From Nonlabens tegetincola (GTDB lineage: Bacteria; Bacteroidota; Bacteroidia; Flavobacteriales; Flavobacteriaceae), in assembly GCF_002954355.1 (NCBI RefSeq), contig NZ_MQVV01000012.1, positions 1 to 64,000 of the forward strand: a DNA stretch of 64,000 bases. The letters are read 5' to 3'. The notes under the pieces are model-generated. The model did not search any database. It saw only the letters and a program-made list of their open reading frames with translations, and was not told where the DNA came from. Position 1 is the stretch's first letter, and every line of letters starts with the position of its first letter. The position numbers and the translations under genes are program-made. Shown here piece after piece: positions 27,831-37,192 of this stretch.

Positions 27831-30011
27831 ATGAAGTATTTATCAGTCGCTGTATTGACCTTACTAGGATTAGGCGTCACAGCACAAAACACACAAGTAT
27901 CCGATACTACCAATGCCGAAAAGTTGGATGAGGTTCTTGTAAAAGCCGTTCGTGTAAACGCAAACTCACCAATCACACACAGCAACGTGTCCAAAGAGGA
28001 ACTTGCAAAGCGTAATTTAGGACAAGATATCCCTACATTACTTAATTTTTTACCATCTGTTGTTACAACTAGTGACGCTGGTGCTGGTATAGGTTACACC
28101 AGTTTAAGAGTGCGTGGTGTAAGTTCACAATCTACCAATGTTACGATTAATGGTATTCCCTATACCGATGCAGAATCTCTAGGTACGTTTTGGGTAAATT
28201 TAGGAGACTTTTCATCTTCTGTTGAAAGTTTACAATTACAAAGAGGTGTAGGAACATCTACTAACGGTAGTGGAGCATTTGGTGCAAGTATTAATTTGTT
28301 GACTGATGCGGTTAATAAAAACGCTACTGGCCAAATTGCAAATAGTTATGGTAGCTTTAATAGTAGAAAGCATACTTTAAAGTTCTCTACAGGATTACTT
28401 AATGAACATTTTGAAATATCAGGAAGGTTATCTAACATAGCATCAGATGGGTATATCGATAGAGCGTCAACCGATTTAAAATCGTATTACCTACAAGGTT
28501 CCTATGTTGATGACAATACATTGATCAAGGCCATTACTTTTGCCAACGAAGAGGTTACTTACCAATCTTGGTTCGGTATCGATGGAGATCAATTAAGAGA
28601 AGACCGCAGGTTCAATCCTGCTGGTCAATATGAAGATGAAAACGGTGTTACACAATTTTATGATCGTGAAGTAGATGATTATAAACAAGATCATTATCAG
28701 TTACATTGGAATGAACGTTTCAATAACAATTGGTCATCAAATGTAGGTTTGAACTATACCTATGGTAGAGGTTTCTTTGAGCAGTATAGAGAGGATGATG
28801 ATTTCAGTACCTACGGTTTTGATGAATTAACGGTTGATGGTCAGGTGGTTAATACTACTGATCTCATACGCAGAAGATGGTTAGATAATGACTATTATGT
28901 GGTTAATGCAAACGTTAATTATAAGGACAATAAGATGGATATTTTGTTAGGAACATCTTTTAGTCACTATGATGGAGATCACTTCGGTGAGGTTATATGG
29001 GCGCGATTTGCTAGTCAAAGTGAAATTAGAGACCGTTATTATGAAGGAAATGGTAAGAAAAATGATTTTTCAACCTTTGCCAAAGGAACCTTTAAACTCG
29101 ATGATAGATTTCAATTATATCTAGATGCGCAAGTAAGAAATGTTAACTACGAGACATCGGGTATAAATTCAAATCTTACTATGTTTAATGTAGATGAGAA
29201 CTATTTATTCTTCAATCCAAAGGCAGGATTGACTTATTCAATTGATTCAAATGATGATTTATACTTCTCTTATGCAAGAGCTAGTAGAGAACCTAATAGA
29301 GATGATTTTGAGAATAATCCTAATATAGAGCCAGAACGTTTAAATGATTTTGAACTGGGATGGCGTCATAAAAAAAATAAGATTGCCTTTAATGCAAATG
29401 CCTACTTCATGTATTACGAGGAGCAACTTGTACTTACTGGTGAAATCAATGACGTAGGTGCGGCATTAAGAGATAATAGTGGCGAGAGTTATAGACTAGG
29501 TTTAGAATTAGAAACTGCCATTCAATTATCTGATGAGTTCACATTACAAACCAATGTTACTTTAAGCTCAAATAAGAACCTGGATACTGTAGTTTCAAGA
29601 GATGGAGAGCTAGTTGACTTAGGATCTACAGATATCGCTTTTTCACCTAATATAGTAGGAGCAAATCAGCTTACTTACCAACCTAGTGAAGCCTTTCAAG
29701 TAAGTTTATTGACCAAGTTTGTAGGAGAACAATTTATGAGTAATACAGAAGCTGATTTATCAAGGTTAGATAGTTATTCAACCACTGACATCAACTTTAT
29801 ATACACTCTTAAAACTAAATCCATTTTTGATTCAATAGTTTTTACTGGATTGATTAATAATATCTTTAATGAGAAGTACGTCTCAAATGGTTATTATTTC
29901 ACATTTGATGACACGTGGTCTAATCCAAATACAATTACAACAATTGAAGGTGTAGGTTATTATCCACAAGCTGGTATCAACTTTTTAGCTGGTGTTACCT
30001 TGAATTTTTAA
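27831..30011 (+). CDS. TonB-dependent receptor, probably for thiamine or a precursor
   Basis: A signal peptide ends near GVTAQ (residue 19). The plug domain follows with DEVLVKAVRVN (TonB-box-like), LRVRGVSSQSTNVTINGIPY and GVGTSTNGSGAFGASINL. The rest is a 22-strand type barrel ending in GVTLNF. The 726-residue length and lack of a carboxypeptidase-like domain match siderophore/vitamin receptors rather than SusC. The TPP riboswitch in its leader argues that the cargo is thiamine-related; the sequence alone would suggest only an iron or vitamin receptor. No thiamine biosynthesis or inner membrane transporter gene is next to it. Confidence 0.9.
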   Translation: MKYLSVAVLTLLGLGVTAQNTQVSDTTNAEKLDEVLVKAVRVNANSPITHSNVSKEELAKRNLGQDIPTLLNFLPSVVTTSDAGAGIGYTSLRVRGVSSQSTNVTINGIPYTDAESLGTFWVNLGDFSSSVESLQLQRGVGTSTNGSGAFGASINLLTDAVNKNATGQIANSYGSFNSRKHTLKFSTGLLNEHFEISGRLSNIASDGYIDRASTDLKSYYLQGSYVDDNTLIKAITFANEEVTYQSWFGIDGDQLREDRRFNPAGQYEDENGVTQFYDREVDDYKQDHYQLHWNERFNNNWSSNVGLNYTYGRGFFEQYREDDDFSTYGFDELTVDGQVVNTTDLIRRRWLDNDYYVVNANVNYKDNKMDILLGTSFSHYDGDHFGEVIWARFASQSEIRDRYYEGNGKKNDFSTFAKGTFKLDDRFQLYLDAQVRNVNYETSGINSNLTMFNVDENYLFFNPKAGLTYSIDSNDDLYFSYARASREPNRDDFENNPNIEPERLNDFELGWRHKKNKIAFNANAYFMYYEEQLVLTGEINDVGAALRDNSGESYRLGLELETAIQLSDEFTLQTNVTLSSNKNLDTVVSRDGELVDLGSTDIAFSPNIVGANQLTYQPSEAFQVSLLTKFVGEQFMSNTEADLSRLDSYSTTDINFIYTLKTKSIFDSIVFTGLINNIFNEKYVSNGYYFTFDDTWSNPNTITTIEGVGYYPQAGINFLAGVTLNF

Positions 30012-30032
30012 AGTTATTTAACTTTGAAGAAT

Positions 30033-30070
30033 CATAAAATCCTGTACCTACCTTGGTACAGGATTTTATT
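30033..30070 (+). terminator. intrinsic terminator after the riboswitch-controlled receptor
   Basis: The stem ATAAAATCCTGTACC / GGTACAGGATTTTAT encloses a six-base loop. The remaining 180 bases up to the next gene show nothing recognisable. Confidence 0.85.
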
Positions 30071-30257
30071 ATTTTTTATTACTCTATTAGGTGCTTTTCA
30101 GAGTTCCGCGCACTATTAATTGTCATGACAGAAGTAAATTAAGTTTTAAATCCGGTATTCCAAATCATTTTGAAATGTATTGAAAACCAAAGTAGGAAAA
30201 CCCTAGATTAGTCCATATCCTTTCTAATCATAAGGTTTGTAGCTATACATAATTTAA

Positions 30258-30686
30258 TCAATTTGAAACGGTAATAATGTTCCCATTGCGCACTACACGA
30301 TATGCCTTCATGCCATATTCTCCATTGCCTTCTAAAGGTTGACCGTTGATTAGGCTATATTTATTATTATCTGTAGGGCATGGGCAACTAGCTTCAATAC
30401 CATTTATTTCCATTCTAGAACATTCATTAGGTGTATGGTTAGGATCGCTTAAATCAAAGGCAAAATAATCTCTATTGTTTGAATTATAGACCACAATACC
30501 ACGATTTCCAAAACCCGAAACCTCAACCGTGTTACCGGGAAAGTTTAAACCACTATATTGAGGTAAGGATGTGTTCAACTCGACTGCAAACCCTAGATCC
30601 AGTAAGTTAGGATTACGATTGCGCAACTCGTCGTCCTCACAGGATATAAAACCCAAAACAATTAAAATTAATTTCCAATTTTTCAT
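30258..30686 (-). CDS. small lipoprotein with a degenerate Rieske-like domain
   Basis: The ATG at 30686 gives a lipobox LGFISC followed by EDDEL, so this is a lipoprotein with an acidic export-type signal. The mature 126 residues resemble a Rieske domain in outline: a first cysteine in NECSRM, then SCPCPTDNNKYSLINGQPLEG, then YRVVRNGNIITV. This parallels C-x-H ... CPCHGSxFdxxxGxxxxGP...Y.V....I.V. Both histidine ligands are replaced (R and P), so a 2Fe-2S cluster of Rieske type is unlikely. The function is unknown. It is divergent from greA. The resemblance is by eye only. Confidence 0.72.
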   Translation of the reverse strand: MKNWKLILIVLGFISCEDDELRNRNPNLLDLGFAVELNTSLPQYSGLNFPGNTVEVSGFGNRGIVVYNSNNRDYFAFDLSDPNHTPNECSRMEINGIEASCPCPTDNNKYSLINGQPLEGNGEYGMKAYRVVRNGNIITVSN

Positions 30687-30736
30687 AGCTTTTTTTAAAA
30701 TGAGTGTAAATGTATAACGCAAACTTAGTTATTTCG

Positions 30737-30744
30737 TATATTTG
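30737..30744 (+). promoter_or_regulatory. candidate -7 box (TATATTTG) of greA
   Basis: TATATTTG fits the -7 consensus, but no TTG is found about 20 bases upstream, so this is weaker than the other promoters. A six-base hairpin AATCCC / GGGATT (30751-30773) followed by TTCTT would lie at the very start of the transcript. Confidence 0.45.
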
Positions 30745-30828
30745 ATTTAGAATCCCGCAGCAATGATGGGATTTTCTTATTTATAGAACAACCTGTGTGA
30801 TGTTTGAACATGATGGCGTAGTTATTCC

Positions 30829-30842
30829 GCTTTCGCGAAAGC
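30829..30842. repeat. GCTTTCGCGAAAGC palindrome, copy 8 (greA leader)
   Basis: An exact copy within the 16-mer, 36 bp upstream of the greA start codon and probably in its leader RNA. Confidence 0.9.
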
Positions 30843-30878
30843 GAAATACGACACAAACATCCACATAAAAATAGCATA

Positions 30879-31352
30879 ATGAGTAATGTATCATACTATA
30901 CGGAAGAAGGTCTTAAGAAATTAAAAGACGAATTAAAGCAACTAAAAGACGTTGAACGTCCAAAGGCATCACAAGCTATCGCCGAGGCAAGAGATAAAGG
31001 TGATTTGAGTGAAAATGCCGAATATGACGCAGCCAAAGAGGCTCAAGGCTTGCTCGAGATGAGAATTTCAAAACTAGAACAAGTCGTAGCTAACGCTAGG
31101 ATTATTGATGAGAACAGCCTGGATTTATCCAAAGCACTTATTCATAGCACTGTTAAGATTAAAAATTTGAACAACAACATGGTGATGAATTACAAACTTG
31201 TTGCTCAAAGCGAGGCAGATCTAGCTAAGGGATACATTTCAGTCGATTCTCCTATAGGTAAAGGACTTTTGGGTAAGGAAGTTGGTCAAGTGGCCGAAGT
31301 TCAAGTTCCTGTAGGAATCATTAAATTAGAAATACTGGAAATAAGTAGGTAA
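30879..31352 (+). CDS. greA: transcription elongation factor GreA
   Basis: The 157-residue protein has the GreA coiled coil in its first half, with YYTEEGLKKLKDELKQLKDV and the tip sequence DKGDLSENAEYDAAKEAQG holding the acidic residues that enter the polymerase channel. The C-terminal FKBP-like half contains YISVDSPIGKGLLGKEVGQ. It rescues backtracked RNA polymerase by stimulating transcript cleavage. Its stop overlaps the ATG of the HIT gene by one base, so both are cotranscribed. Confidence 0.97.
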   Translation: MSNVSYYTEEGLKKLKDELKQLKDVERPKASQAIAEARDKGDLSENAEYDAAKEAQGLLEMRISKLEQVVANARIIDENSLDLSKALIHSTVKIKNLNNNMVMNYKLVAQSEADLAKGYISVDSPIGKGLLGKEVGQVAEVQVPVGIIKLEILEISR

Positions 31353-31750
31353 TGAGTATTTTTTCTAAAATTATCACTGGTGAAATTCCTTGTCATAAGG
31401 TGGCAGAAAATGAGAATTTTCTAGCTTTTCTAGATATTAATCCAAATGCTCCTGGACATACTCTATGTATACCAAAAAAGGAAGTGAACAAACTATTTGA
31501 TCTAGAAAAGCAAGAGTATGACGATTTAATGAGTTTCTCAAGAGAGGTCGCTTTAATATTAAGACAAGAGATTACTTGTGAACGTATAGGAATGTCGGTT
31601 ATTGGATTAGAAGTACCACACGTTCATGTACATTTAATTCCCATACGTACGATGGATGATATGCGTTTCTCGTCAAAAGTAAGTATGTCACAAGATGAGA
31701 TGAGTGAGCTGGCTACTAGATTAAGTAAGAGGTATTTTAACGGGAACTAG
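31352..31750 (+). CDS. HIT family protein
   Basis: The 132-residue protein shows the histidine triad HVHVHLIP near residue 90 and the N-terminal segment IFSKIITGEIPCHKV of the Hint/PKCI branch. Such proteins hydrolyse nucleoside phosphoramidates or related nucleotides in the cytosol. It overlaps greA by one base (TAATG), which indicates translational coupling. Confidence 0.95.
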   Translation: MSIFSKIITGEIPCHKVAENENFLAFLDINPNAPGHTLCIPKKEVNKLFDLEKQEYDDLMSFSREVALILRQEITCERIGMSVIGLEVPHVHVHLIPIRTMDDMRFSSKVSMSQDEMSELATRLSKRYFNGN

Positions 31751-31756
31751 GCTTAT

Positions 31757-32002
31757 ATGCCTGTAATTAAAATAGAAACACGTATTAAAGGCGATGTGAA
31801 AGTTGTTTTTGATCTAGCCAGGAGTATAGATTTTCATCTTATTTCAACATCTGGTAGCAAGGAACGTGCGATCGCTGGAAAAACTAGTGGATTAATAGAG
31901 GAAGGTGAGTCAGTTACTTGGCGAGCCAAGCATATGGGTGTTTATCAAAATTTGATTTCAAAGGTTGCCCTTCTTCAAAGACCAAATTATTTTGCTAATT
32001 AA
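31757..32002 (+). pseudogene. 3'-truncated SRPBCC family gene
   Basis: The 81 codons match the first half of an SRPBCC (START-like) protein found next to greA/HIT genes in relatives: VVFDLARSIDFHLIST, AIAGKTSGLIEEGESVTWRAKHMGVYQNL and then PNYFAN. From memory, full members run to about 150 residues with a second half containing an F...HEH motif. Here the frame stops and the 3' end overlaps the convergent tadA end by eight bases. The downstream DNA is tadA, so the missing half was deleted rather than frame-shifted. The fragment could still be translated from the greA-HIT operon but is probably not functional. Confidence 0.72.
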
Positions 32003-32444
32003 GCGCTCTTTTTCTTCTGAAGAACTCCTTCATCAAGCCAGCACATTCATTTTCTAATATACCACTTACAACTTCAGTTTTAGGGTGAAGTTGGGTTCCC
32101 ATATTCCTGTATCCTCGTGAGCTGTCGCTAGCGCCAAAAACTATCTTGCTTATTTGTGACCAGTACAATGCGCCGGCACACATTTGACAAGGTTCTAGTG
32201 TGATATACATAGTACAGTCTTTAAGATATTTGCCACCTAGAAAACTAGCGCCAGCTGTAATAGCTTGCATTTCGGCATGAGCGGTAACATCGTTTAATGT
32301 TTCGGTTAAATTATGTCCTCGTGCTATGATTCTATTTTGTGTAACGATGATAGCACCTACCGGTATTTCATTGCGGTCAAGAGCTTCTTGAGCTTCTTGA
32401 ATCGCTTTTTTCATAAAGTAAATATCGTCGTAAGGTTCAATCAT
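31995..32444 (-). CDS. tadA: tRNA-specific adenosine deaminase TadA
   Basis: The 149-residue protein is a cytidine/adenosine deaminase. The zinc site is made by HAEMQAI (His-Ala-Glu) and PCQMCAGAL, and IPVGAIIV and RGHNLTE match TadA. It converts the wobble adenosine of tRNA-Arg to inosine. The C-terminus ends normally in FFRRKRALN. It is divergent from dxs and its 3' end abuts the truncated SRPBCC gene. Confidence 0.94.
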   Translation of the reverse strand: MIEPYDDIYFMKKAIQEAQEALDRNEIPVGAIIVTQNRIIARGHNLTETLNDVTAHAEMQAITAGASFLGGKYLKDCTMYITLEPCQMCAGALYWSQISKIVFGASDSSRGYRNMGTQLHPKTEVVSGILENECAGLMKEFFRRKRALN

Positions 32445-32584
32445 GCTGTAAAAGTAGTAGAACTATTACTATCTTAATGTAAGTTACGCGATAACTTTGT
32501 ACAAAATATAGGTACAATAGGACTATAAAGCCTTTATTAAAGTGGTAGTAGTAAATTCCCAACGATAAGAATTACCTTTGACTC

Positions 32585-34381
32585 ATGCAGGAAACATTGC
32601 TTTCTAGGATAGAAGATCCATGTGATTTAAGACGCTTTCGCGAAAGCGAACTCACCCAAATTGCTCAAGAGCTAAGAGATTATATCATAGAAATAATTTC
32701 TCAGAAGGAAGGACATTTAGGAGCTAGTTTAGGAGTAATAGAGCTTACTATAGCGTTGCATTATGTCTTTGATACACCTAATGATTTATTAGTTTGGGAT
32801 GTAGGTCATCAAGCTTATGGCCATAAGATTTTGACGGGCCGCAGAGAAGCGTTTAAAACTAACCGTGATTATGGTGGGTTATCCGGTTTTCCAAAAATTG
32901 ATGAGAGCAACTACGATACATTTGGTGTAGGACACAGCTCTACAGCTATAAGTGCAGCTTTAGGAATGGCGATAGCTAGTAAATTATCAAACTCGTCAAA
33001 AAAACATATAGCCGTTGTAGGAGATGCTAGTATAGCTAGTGGTATGGCATTTGAAGCGCTCAACCACGCCGGAGTTAGTAACGTAGATTTATTAGTTATA
33101 CTAAACGACAATGCAATAGGTATTGATCCTAGTGTAGGAGCTCTTAAAGAGTACTTAACCACTACCAAATCTGGAAAAGAAACAGGTCAAGATAACATTT
33201 TTGAAGCGCTCAAATTTGATTATTCGGGACCTATTGATGGTCATGATATGAATGGCTTATTACGTGAGCTAAAGAGGCAAAAAACTCTTAATGGCCCACG
33301 TTTATTGCATATAAGAACTGTTAAAGGAAAAGGTCTAAAGCAGGCTGAAATTGATCAAGTAAGATATCACGCTCCTGGTAAATTTGATAAGATAACGGGT
33401 GATCTTACACCTAGTGATACGAGTATGTTACCGCCAAAATTCCAAGATGTTTTTGGTCATACGCTTGTTGAACTTGCACAAGTTAATGATAAGATAATAG
33501 GCATAACGCCTGCAATGCCTACTGGTAGCTCTATGAAAATCATGATGCAAGCATTTCCTGATCGAGCATTTGATGTAGGAATAGCAGAGCAGCATGCTGT
33601 AACATTGGCAGCTGGGATGGCCACACAAGGATTAATTCCTTTTTGTAATGTGTACTCAACATTTTTACAAAGGGCTTATGATCAGGTGATTCACGACGTG
33701 GCCTTGCAAAAATTACCCGTGATCTTTTGTTTGGATAGGGCAGGACTTGTAGGAAAAGATGGGCCTACACATCATGGGGTTTTTGACCTTGCCTATCTTA
33801 ATTGTATACCCGATTTAATTATAGCTGCGCCTATGGATGCGATGGAGTTAAGAAGTATGATGTTCACTGCTTCTTTAGGGTTGGATTTACCTATTGCTAT
33901 ACGTTATCCTAGAGGTCGATGTCATTCAATAAATTGGCGATCTACCTTGGGAAAAATTTCAATTGGTACATCTAGAACTTTGTCTAGAGGTAAACAGGTT
34001 GCTTTATTAACCTTGGGACCTATTGGGGTTACCGTGCAAAAACTTATTCAAGAAAATCAATTATCCGTAACTCACATTGACGTTCGCTTTTTAAAACCAC
34101 TTGACAAGAATATGTTACAATCGGTTTTTGAATCCCATGAGCATATTGTAACTATTGAAGATGGTAGTTTGATAGGAGGATTGGGATCCACTATAAAAAA
34201 TTATGCTTTTTCAAATCCATCAATCAGTGATGAATCCAAAAAAGCATATTCTGTCAAAATCCATTCTTTAGGAATTCCAGACACATTTATAAGTCATGGC
34301 CCTACAGAACAATTGTATAAAGAGGTAAGTATAGATGAGGAATCTATACTAAATCTACTTAGCAAGTTACTTAATCAGTAG
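32585..34381 (+). CDS. dxs: 1-deoxy-D-xylulose-5-phosphate synthase
   Basis: This enzyme joins pyruvate and glyceraldehyde 3-phosphate to make DXP for isoprenoids and for the thiazole of thiamine. The thiamine diphosphate site appears as GDASIASGMAFEALNHAG ending in NDN. GHSSTAISAALGMA and the catalytic glutamate in AEQHAVTLAAGMA are also present, and the length of 598 is normal. A palindrome copy encodes FRES at residues 18-21 (RRFRESEL), close to the N-terminus. Its 3' end overlaps the convergent T9SS-protein gene by 15 bp. Confidence 0.95.
   Translation: MQETLLSRIEDPCDLRRFRESELTQIAQELRDYIIEIISQKEGHLGASLGVIELTIALHYVFDTPNDLLVWDVGHQAYGHKILTGRREAFKTNRDYGGLSGFPKIDESNYDTFGVGHSSTAISAALGMAIASKLSNSSKKHIAVVGDASIASGMAFEALNHAGVSNVDLLVILNDNAIGIDPSVGALKEYLTTTKSGKETGQDNIFEALKFDYSGPIDGHDMNGLLRELKRQKTLNGPRLLHIRTVKGKGLKQAEIDQVRYHAPGKFDKITGDLTPSDTSMLPPKFQDVFGHTLVELAQVNDKIIGITPAMPTGSSMKIMMQAFPDRAFDVGIAEQHAVTLAAGMATQGLIPFCNVYSTFLQRAYDQVIHDVALQKLPVIFCLDRAGLVGKDGPTHHGVFDLAYLNCIPDLIIAAPMDAMELRSMMFTASLGLDLPIAIRYPRGRCHSINWRSTLGKISIGTSRTLSRGKQVALLTLGPIGVTVQKLIQENQLSVTHIDVRFLKPLDKNMLQSVFESHEHIVTIEDGSLIGGLGSTIKNYAFSNPSISDESKKAYSVKIHSLGIPDTFISHGPTEQLYKEVSIDEESILNLLSKLLNQ
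32634..32647. repeat. GCTTTCGCGAAAGC palindrome, copy 9 (in dxs)
   Basis: An exact copy within the 16-mer, read as FRES near the Dxs N-terminus. Confidence 0.9.
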
Positions 34382-37168
34382 TTTGGTACTTATCGCAATG
34401 TTGTCTTTATAAGCACTTAAAATATAGTAACCTGATTTTAAGTTTAATTGTACTTGAGAACCTTGTTTGCTAAGCGTCATATTCTCTTTTGACCAAACTC
34501 TGCGACCGTTTAAATCATGTAGCTTTACATCATATGTATTTTCCAATTCACTGTGAATTGAAAAAGTTCCATTTGACACAGTTGGTGTAACAAAAATTTC
34601 ATTGGAAATTTCGTTACTGTCAGTTATGCTTGCTGTATCTAAGGTACCAGTAAATAGTCCTCTACCATGAGTAGCTGCTAATACTGTGTTGTCGCTGGCT
34701 CGATAGTCTAGATCAACTACTTTAACGTTAGTCATACCATTAATTGCTGGAATCCAGTTAGGTGAAGTGCTATTAAAATTTGATGAGGTGTAAACTCCTA
34801 ATTCGGTTCCTATAAGAACTTCTCCTGGTAATAATGGATTTGGAAGAATTGTTTTTACGGGAATATCTGGTAAATCACCATCCTTGAGATCCCAGGTCGT
34901 ACCACCGTCGTTCGTGTAATAAATATTATTCACACCATAATTATGCATAGTTAGATAAATTTCTTGTTCTGTAGCTCCAAATTCAATATCAGAAACGCTA
35001 CCCAGCAATCCAGCAGGACGAATATTGTTCCATACAGGTGTAGTTGTAATATTACTTACACGGTATAAATTCGATCTTTCAGTTCCTACATATAAAACTG
35101 GATTACCGTTAGCAAAAGGTGAAGCTTTCATTGCCGTTGGTCTATCGCTGGTTATTTGAGTATTTGTAATCGTATTACAATTTGAAGATGAATTAAATAA
35201 TTCACATACTTCAATACCATTACTACCATTGAATGTTCTACTATTTGCAAATAAGTAATTATTGACCTTGTCTAGTTCTGCAACATTAATGAAATCTCCA
35301 GTACCACCTGCATTATCGCCGCAATTTGGAGAGGTTATGCAATATCTAAAACTATAACCTGGATAGGTGTAATACCTATGATTATTATATTGGGTAGAAA
35401 CTACTACGTATCCGTCTGCACCATCAATGTCTGCATGTGCCCCATCACCACCAACAGCTTCTATAAATGAGTTTGCTCCAGGTTGAGCGTTATTTACTCT
35501 AAGAGTACCATTGTCTTGAGTACCGCCTACAAAGTCGTCTCCTCCTGCAGCTCCATTTTCATCTATTGCAGCATAATAAAATTGAGTAATATTTAAATTA
35601 TTATTTCTATTTTGGATGACATTTACATTGGTAGGAGCGCTACTATAACTACTTACATAAGAGCATCCTCCATCTGATCCTATTAAGCCTTCATTAGAAT
35701 TTCCAGGTCGAAAACTGATTGCATGAATATCCGCGTGAACAAATGGTGCAGGTATTGAACTTAGACCATTACCATTTGTCCATTTCGATATTTGTCTCCA
35801 ACTATTTCCTCCATCAGTACTTCGGAAAGAATCAATTCCTCCAGCATATATTATTTGATCATTATTGGGGTCTACTTCAATAACCAAATCATAAAATGCT
35901 TGTCCTCTGGTGAAGTCTGTTGCAGGGATGGTCACATCGGCATCATTTGGTTCGTTCATTGGATTTAAAGTAGCAAAATCATCAGTAGTAATATATAGAT
36001 CACCTTGGTTGCTTCCTGTTTGAACAGCAACATAAAACAAATTAGAGTTGGTTTTTGATGCAGCTAGTTCTACACGATCCGCTCCAGGAATGACATCTGC
36101 AAGTAGCCATGTAGTACCGTTAGTACTTCTATATACTCTACCAGCTCCTTGATTGTTTATTGGTGATCCTATGGTTCCAAAGTAAAGTTCGTTATCTGCC
36201 GCAATTGCAAAATCATTTGGAATAACGTAATAGGTGTCACCGTTAGCAGTGTATCTTAATAACGGTCCATCTACACGAGTCCAGTTACTACCGGCATCAG
36301 TACTTCTATACAAACCAGCATTTTGTGCTCCTAGTGTATTGTTTGGATTACTTATATTAAAGTTAGGTGATACATAATCTTCACCACCTATTCCCACGTA
36401 TACTTCAGATGTTCCATTTACATTTCTAACGATTACATCTGTCACATAGAAAATTCCAGATTTAAATAAATTCCCTGAAACTGTTACATCCGTACCACTG
36501 GCAGCTGGAATAGGAACTTCATTCCACGTTAAACCACCATCGGTTGTTTTGTAAAGACCGTTACCAACAGCCGCTCCAGAAGTATAAATTTCTCCTGTCC
36601 CTATATACATGGTTAATGGATCGTTGGGATCTATTGCATAACAACTTACATTAAGATTAGATGCTACACCAGGGATTGTAGTCCATGAAGAGTTTGCATC
36701 GGTAACATCCTCGTTAACCCACAATCCGCCTCCTACACCACCTGCGAAAGCACGGTTGTAATCTATTCCATCACCATTATTAGGTCCAACATCGTTCGGG
36801 TCAAAGAAAACTACATGAGTGCGACCACCGATATTATTTGGTCCACGATCTTCCCAACTTCTAGAGTTTCCTGGAACACTTTTAGCAATTTCAAGATCCT
36901 TATTTATTAGCTTAACTTTCTCTGGAGTAGGTCTACCCAGACTAGGGTTCATGGTTAACAGGTATTCTCTTTCATAATACGCGTTTGGTGGAAGACCTTG
37001 TTTTTTTCTATCTTCTCTGGATAATTGTATAGTTTGGTTAAAAGGATGAATATCTAGAAAAGCTTCGTGTTGCTCTCTATCTTCTTTGATTTGGGTAGTA
37101 TCGTTATTGCCACAAGAATAAAGAAAGGCAAACGACATGATAATAAGTAACTTACTAAGGGTTTTCAT
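34367..37168 (-). CDS. BNR/sortilin-type beta-propeller protein with lipobox and T9SS sorting domain
   Basis: The N-terminus has a lipobox LYSC (Cys19) and then GNNDT. The body contains several Asp-box type repeats (TTDGGLTW, STDAGSNW, STDGGNSW, TNDGGTTW) as in sortilin, sialidase and photosystem assembly-type propellers. A serine/asparagine-rich region fills the centre. The last 75 residues form a T9SS type A sorting domain (VKLHDLNGRRVWSK, then LKSGYYILSAYKDNIAISTKLLIK). The ligand or substrate is unknown. Having both a lipobox and a sorting domain is unusual. The gene follows dgt by 24 bp on the same strand. Confidence 0.85.
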   Translation of the reverse strand: MKTLSKLLIIMSFAFLYSCGNNDTTQIKEDREQHEAFLDIHPFNQTIQLSREDRKKQGLPPNAYYEREYLLTMNPSLGRPTPEKVKLINKDLEIAKSVPGNSRSWEDRGPNNIGGRTHVVFFDPNDVGPNNGDGIDYNRAFAGGVGGGLWVNEDVTDANSSWTTIPGVASNLNVSCYAIDPNDPLTMYIGTGEIYTSGAAVGNGLYKTTDGGLTWNEVPIPAASGTDVTVSGNLFKSGIFYVTDVIVRNVNGTSEVYVGIGGEDYVSPNFNISNPNNTLGAQNAGLYRSTDAGSNWTRVDGPLLRYTANGDTYYVIPNDFAIAADNELYFGTIGSPINNQGAGRVYRSTNGTTWLLADVIPGADRVELAASKTNSNLFYVAVQTGSNQGDLYITTDDFATLNPMNEPNDADVTIPATDFTRGQAFYDLVIEVDPNNDQIIYAGGIDSFRSTDGGNSWRQISKWTNGNGLSSIPAPFVHADIHAISFRPGNSNEGLIGSDGGCSYVSSYSSAPTNVNVIQNRNNNLNITQFYYAAIDENGAAGGDDFVGGTQDNGTLRVNNAQPGANSFIEAVGGDGAHADIDGADGYVVVSTQYNNHRYYTYPGYSFRYCITSPNCGDNAGGTGDFINVAELDKVNNYLFANSRTFNGSNGIEVCELFNSSSNCNTITNTQITSDRPTAMKASPFANGNPVLYVGTERSNLYRVSNITTTPVWNNIRPAGLLGSVSDIEFGATEQEIYLTMHNYGVNNIYYTNDGGTTWDLKDGDLPDIPVKTILPNPLLPGEVLIGTELGVYTSSNFNSTSPNWIPAINGMTNVKVVDLDYRASDNTVLAATHGRGLFTGTLDTASITDSNEISNEIFVTPTVSNGTFSIHSELENTYDVKLHDLNGRRVWSKENMTLSKQGSQVQLNLKSGYYILSAYKDNIAISTKLLIK

Positions 37169-37192
37169 AGCCTGAATTTTGTATAAAAGTAA

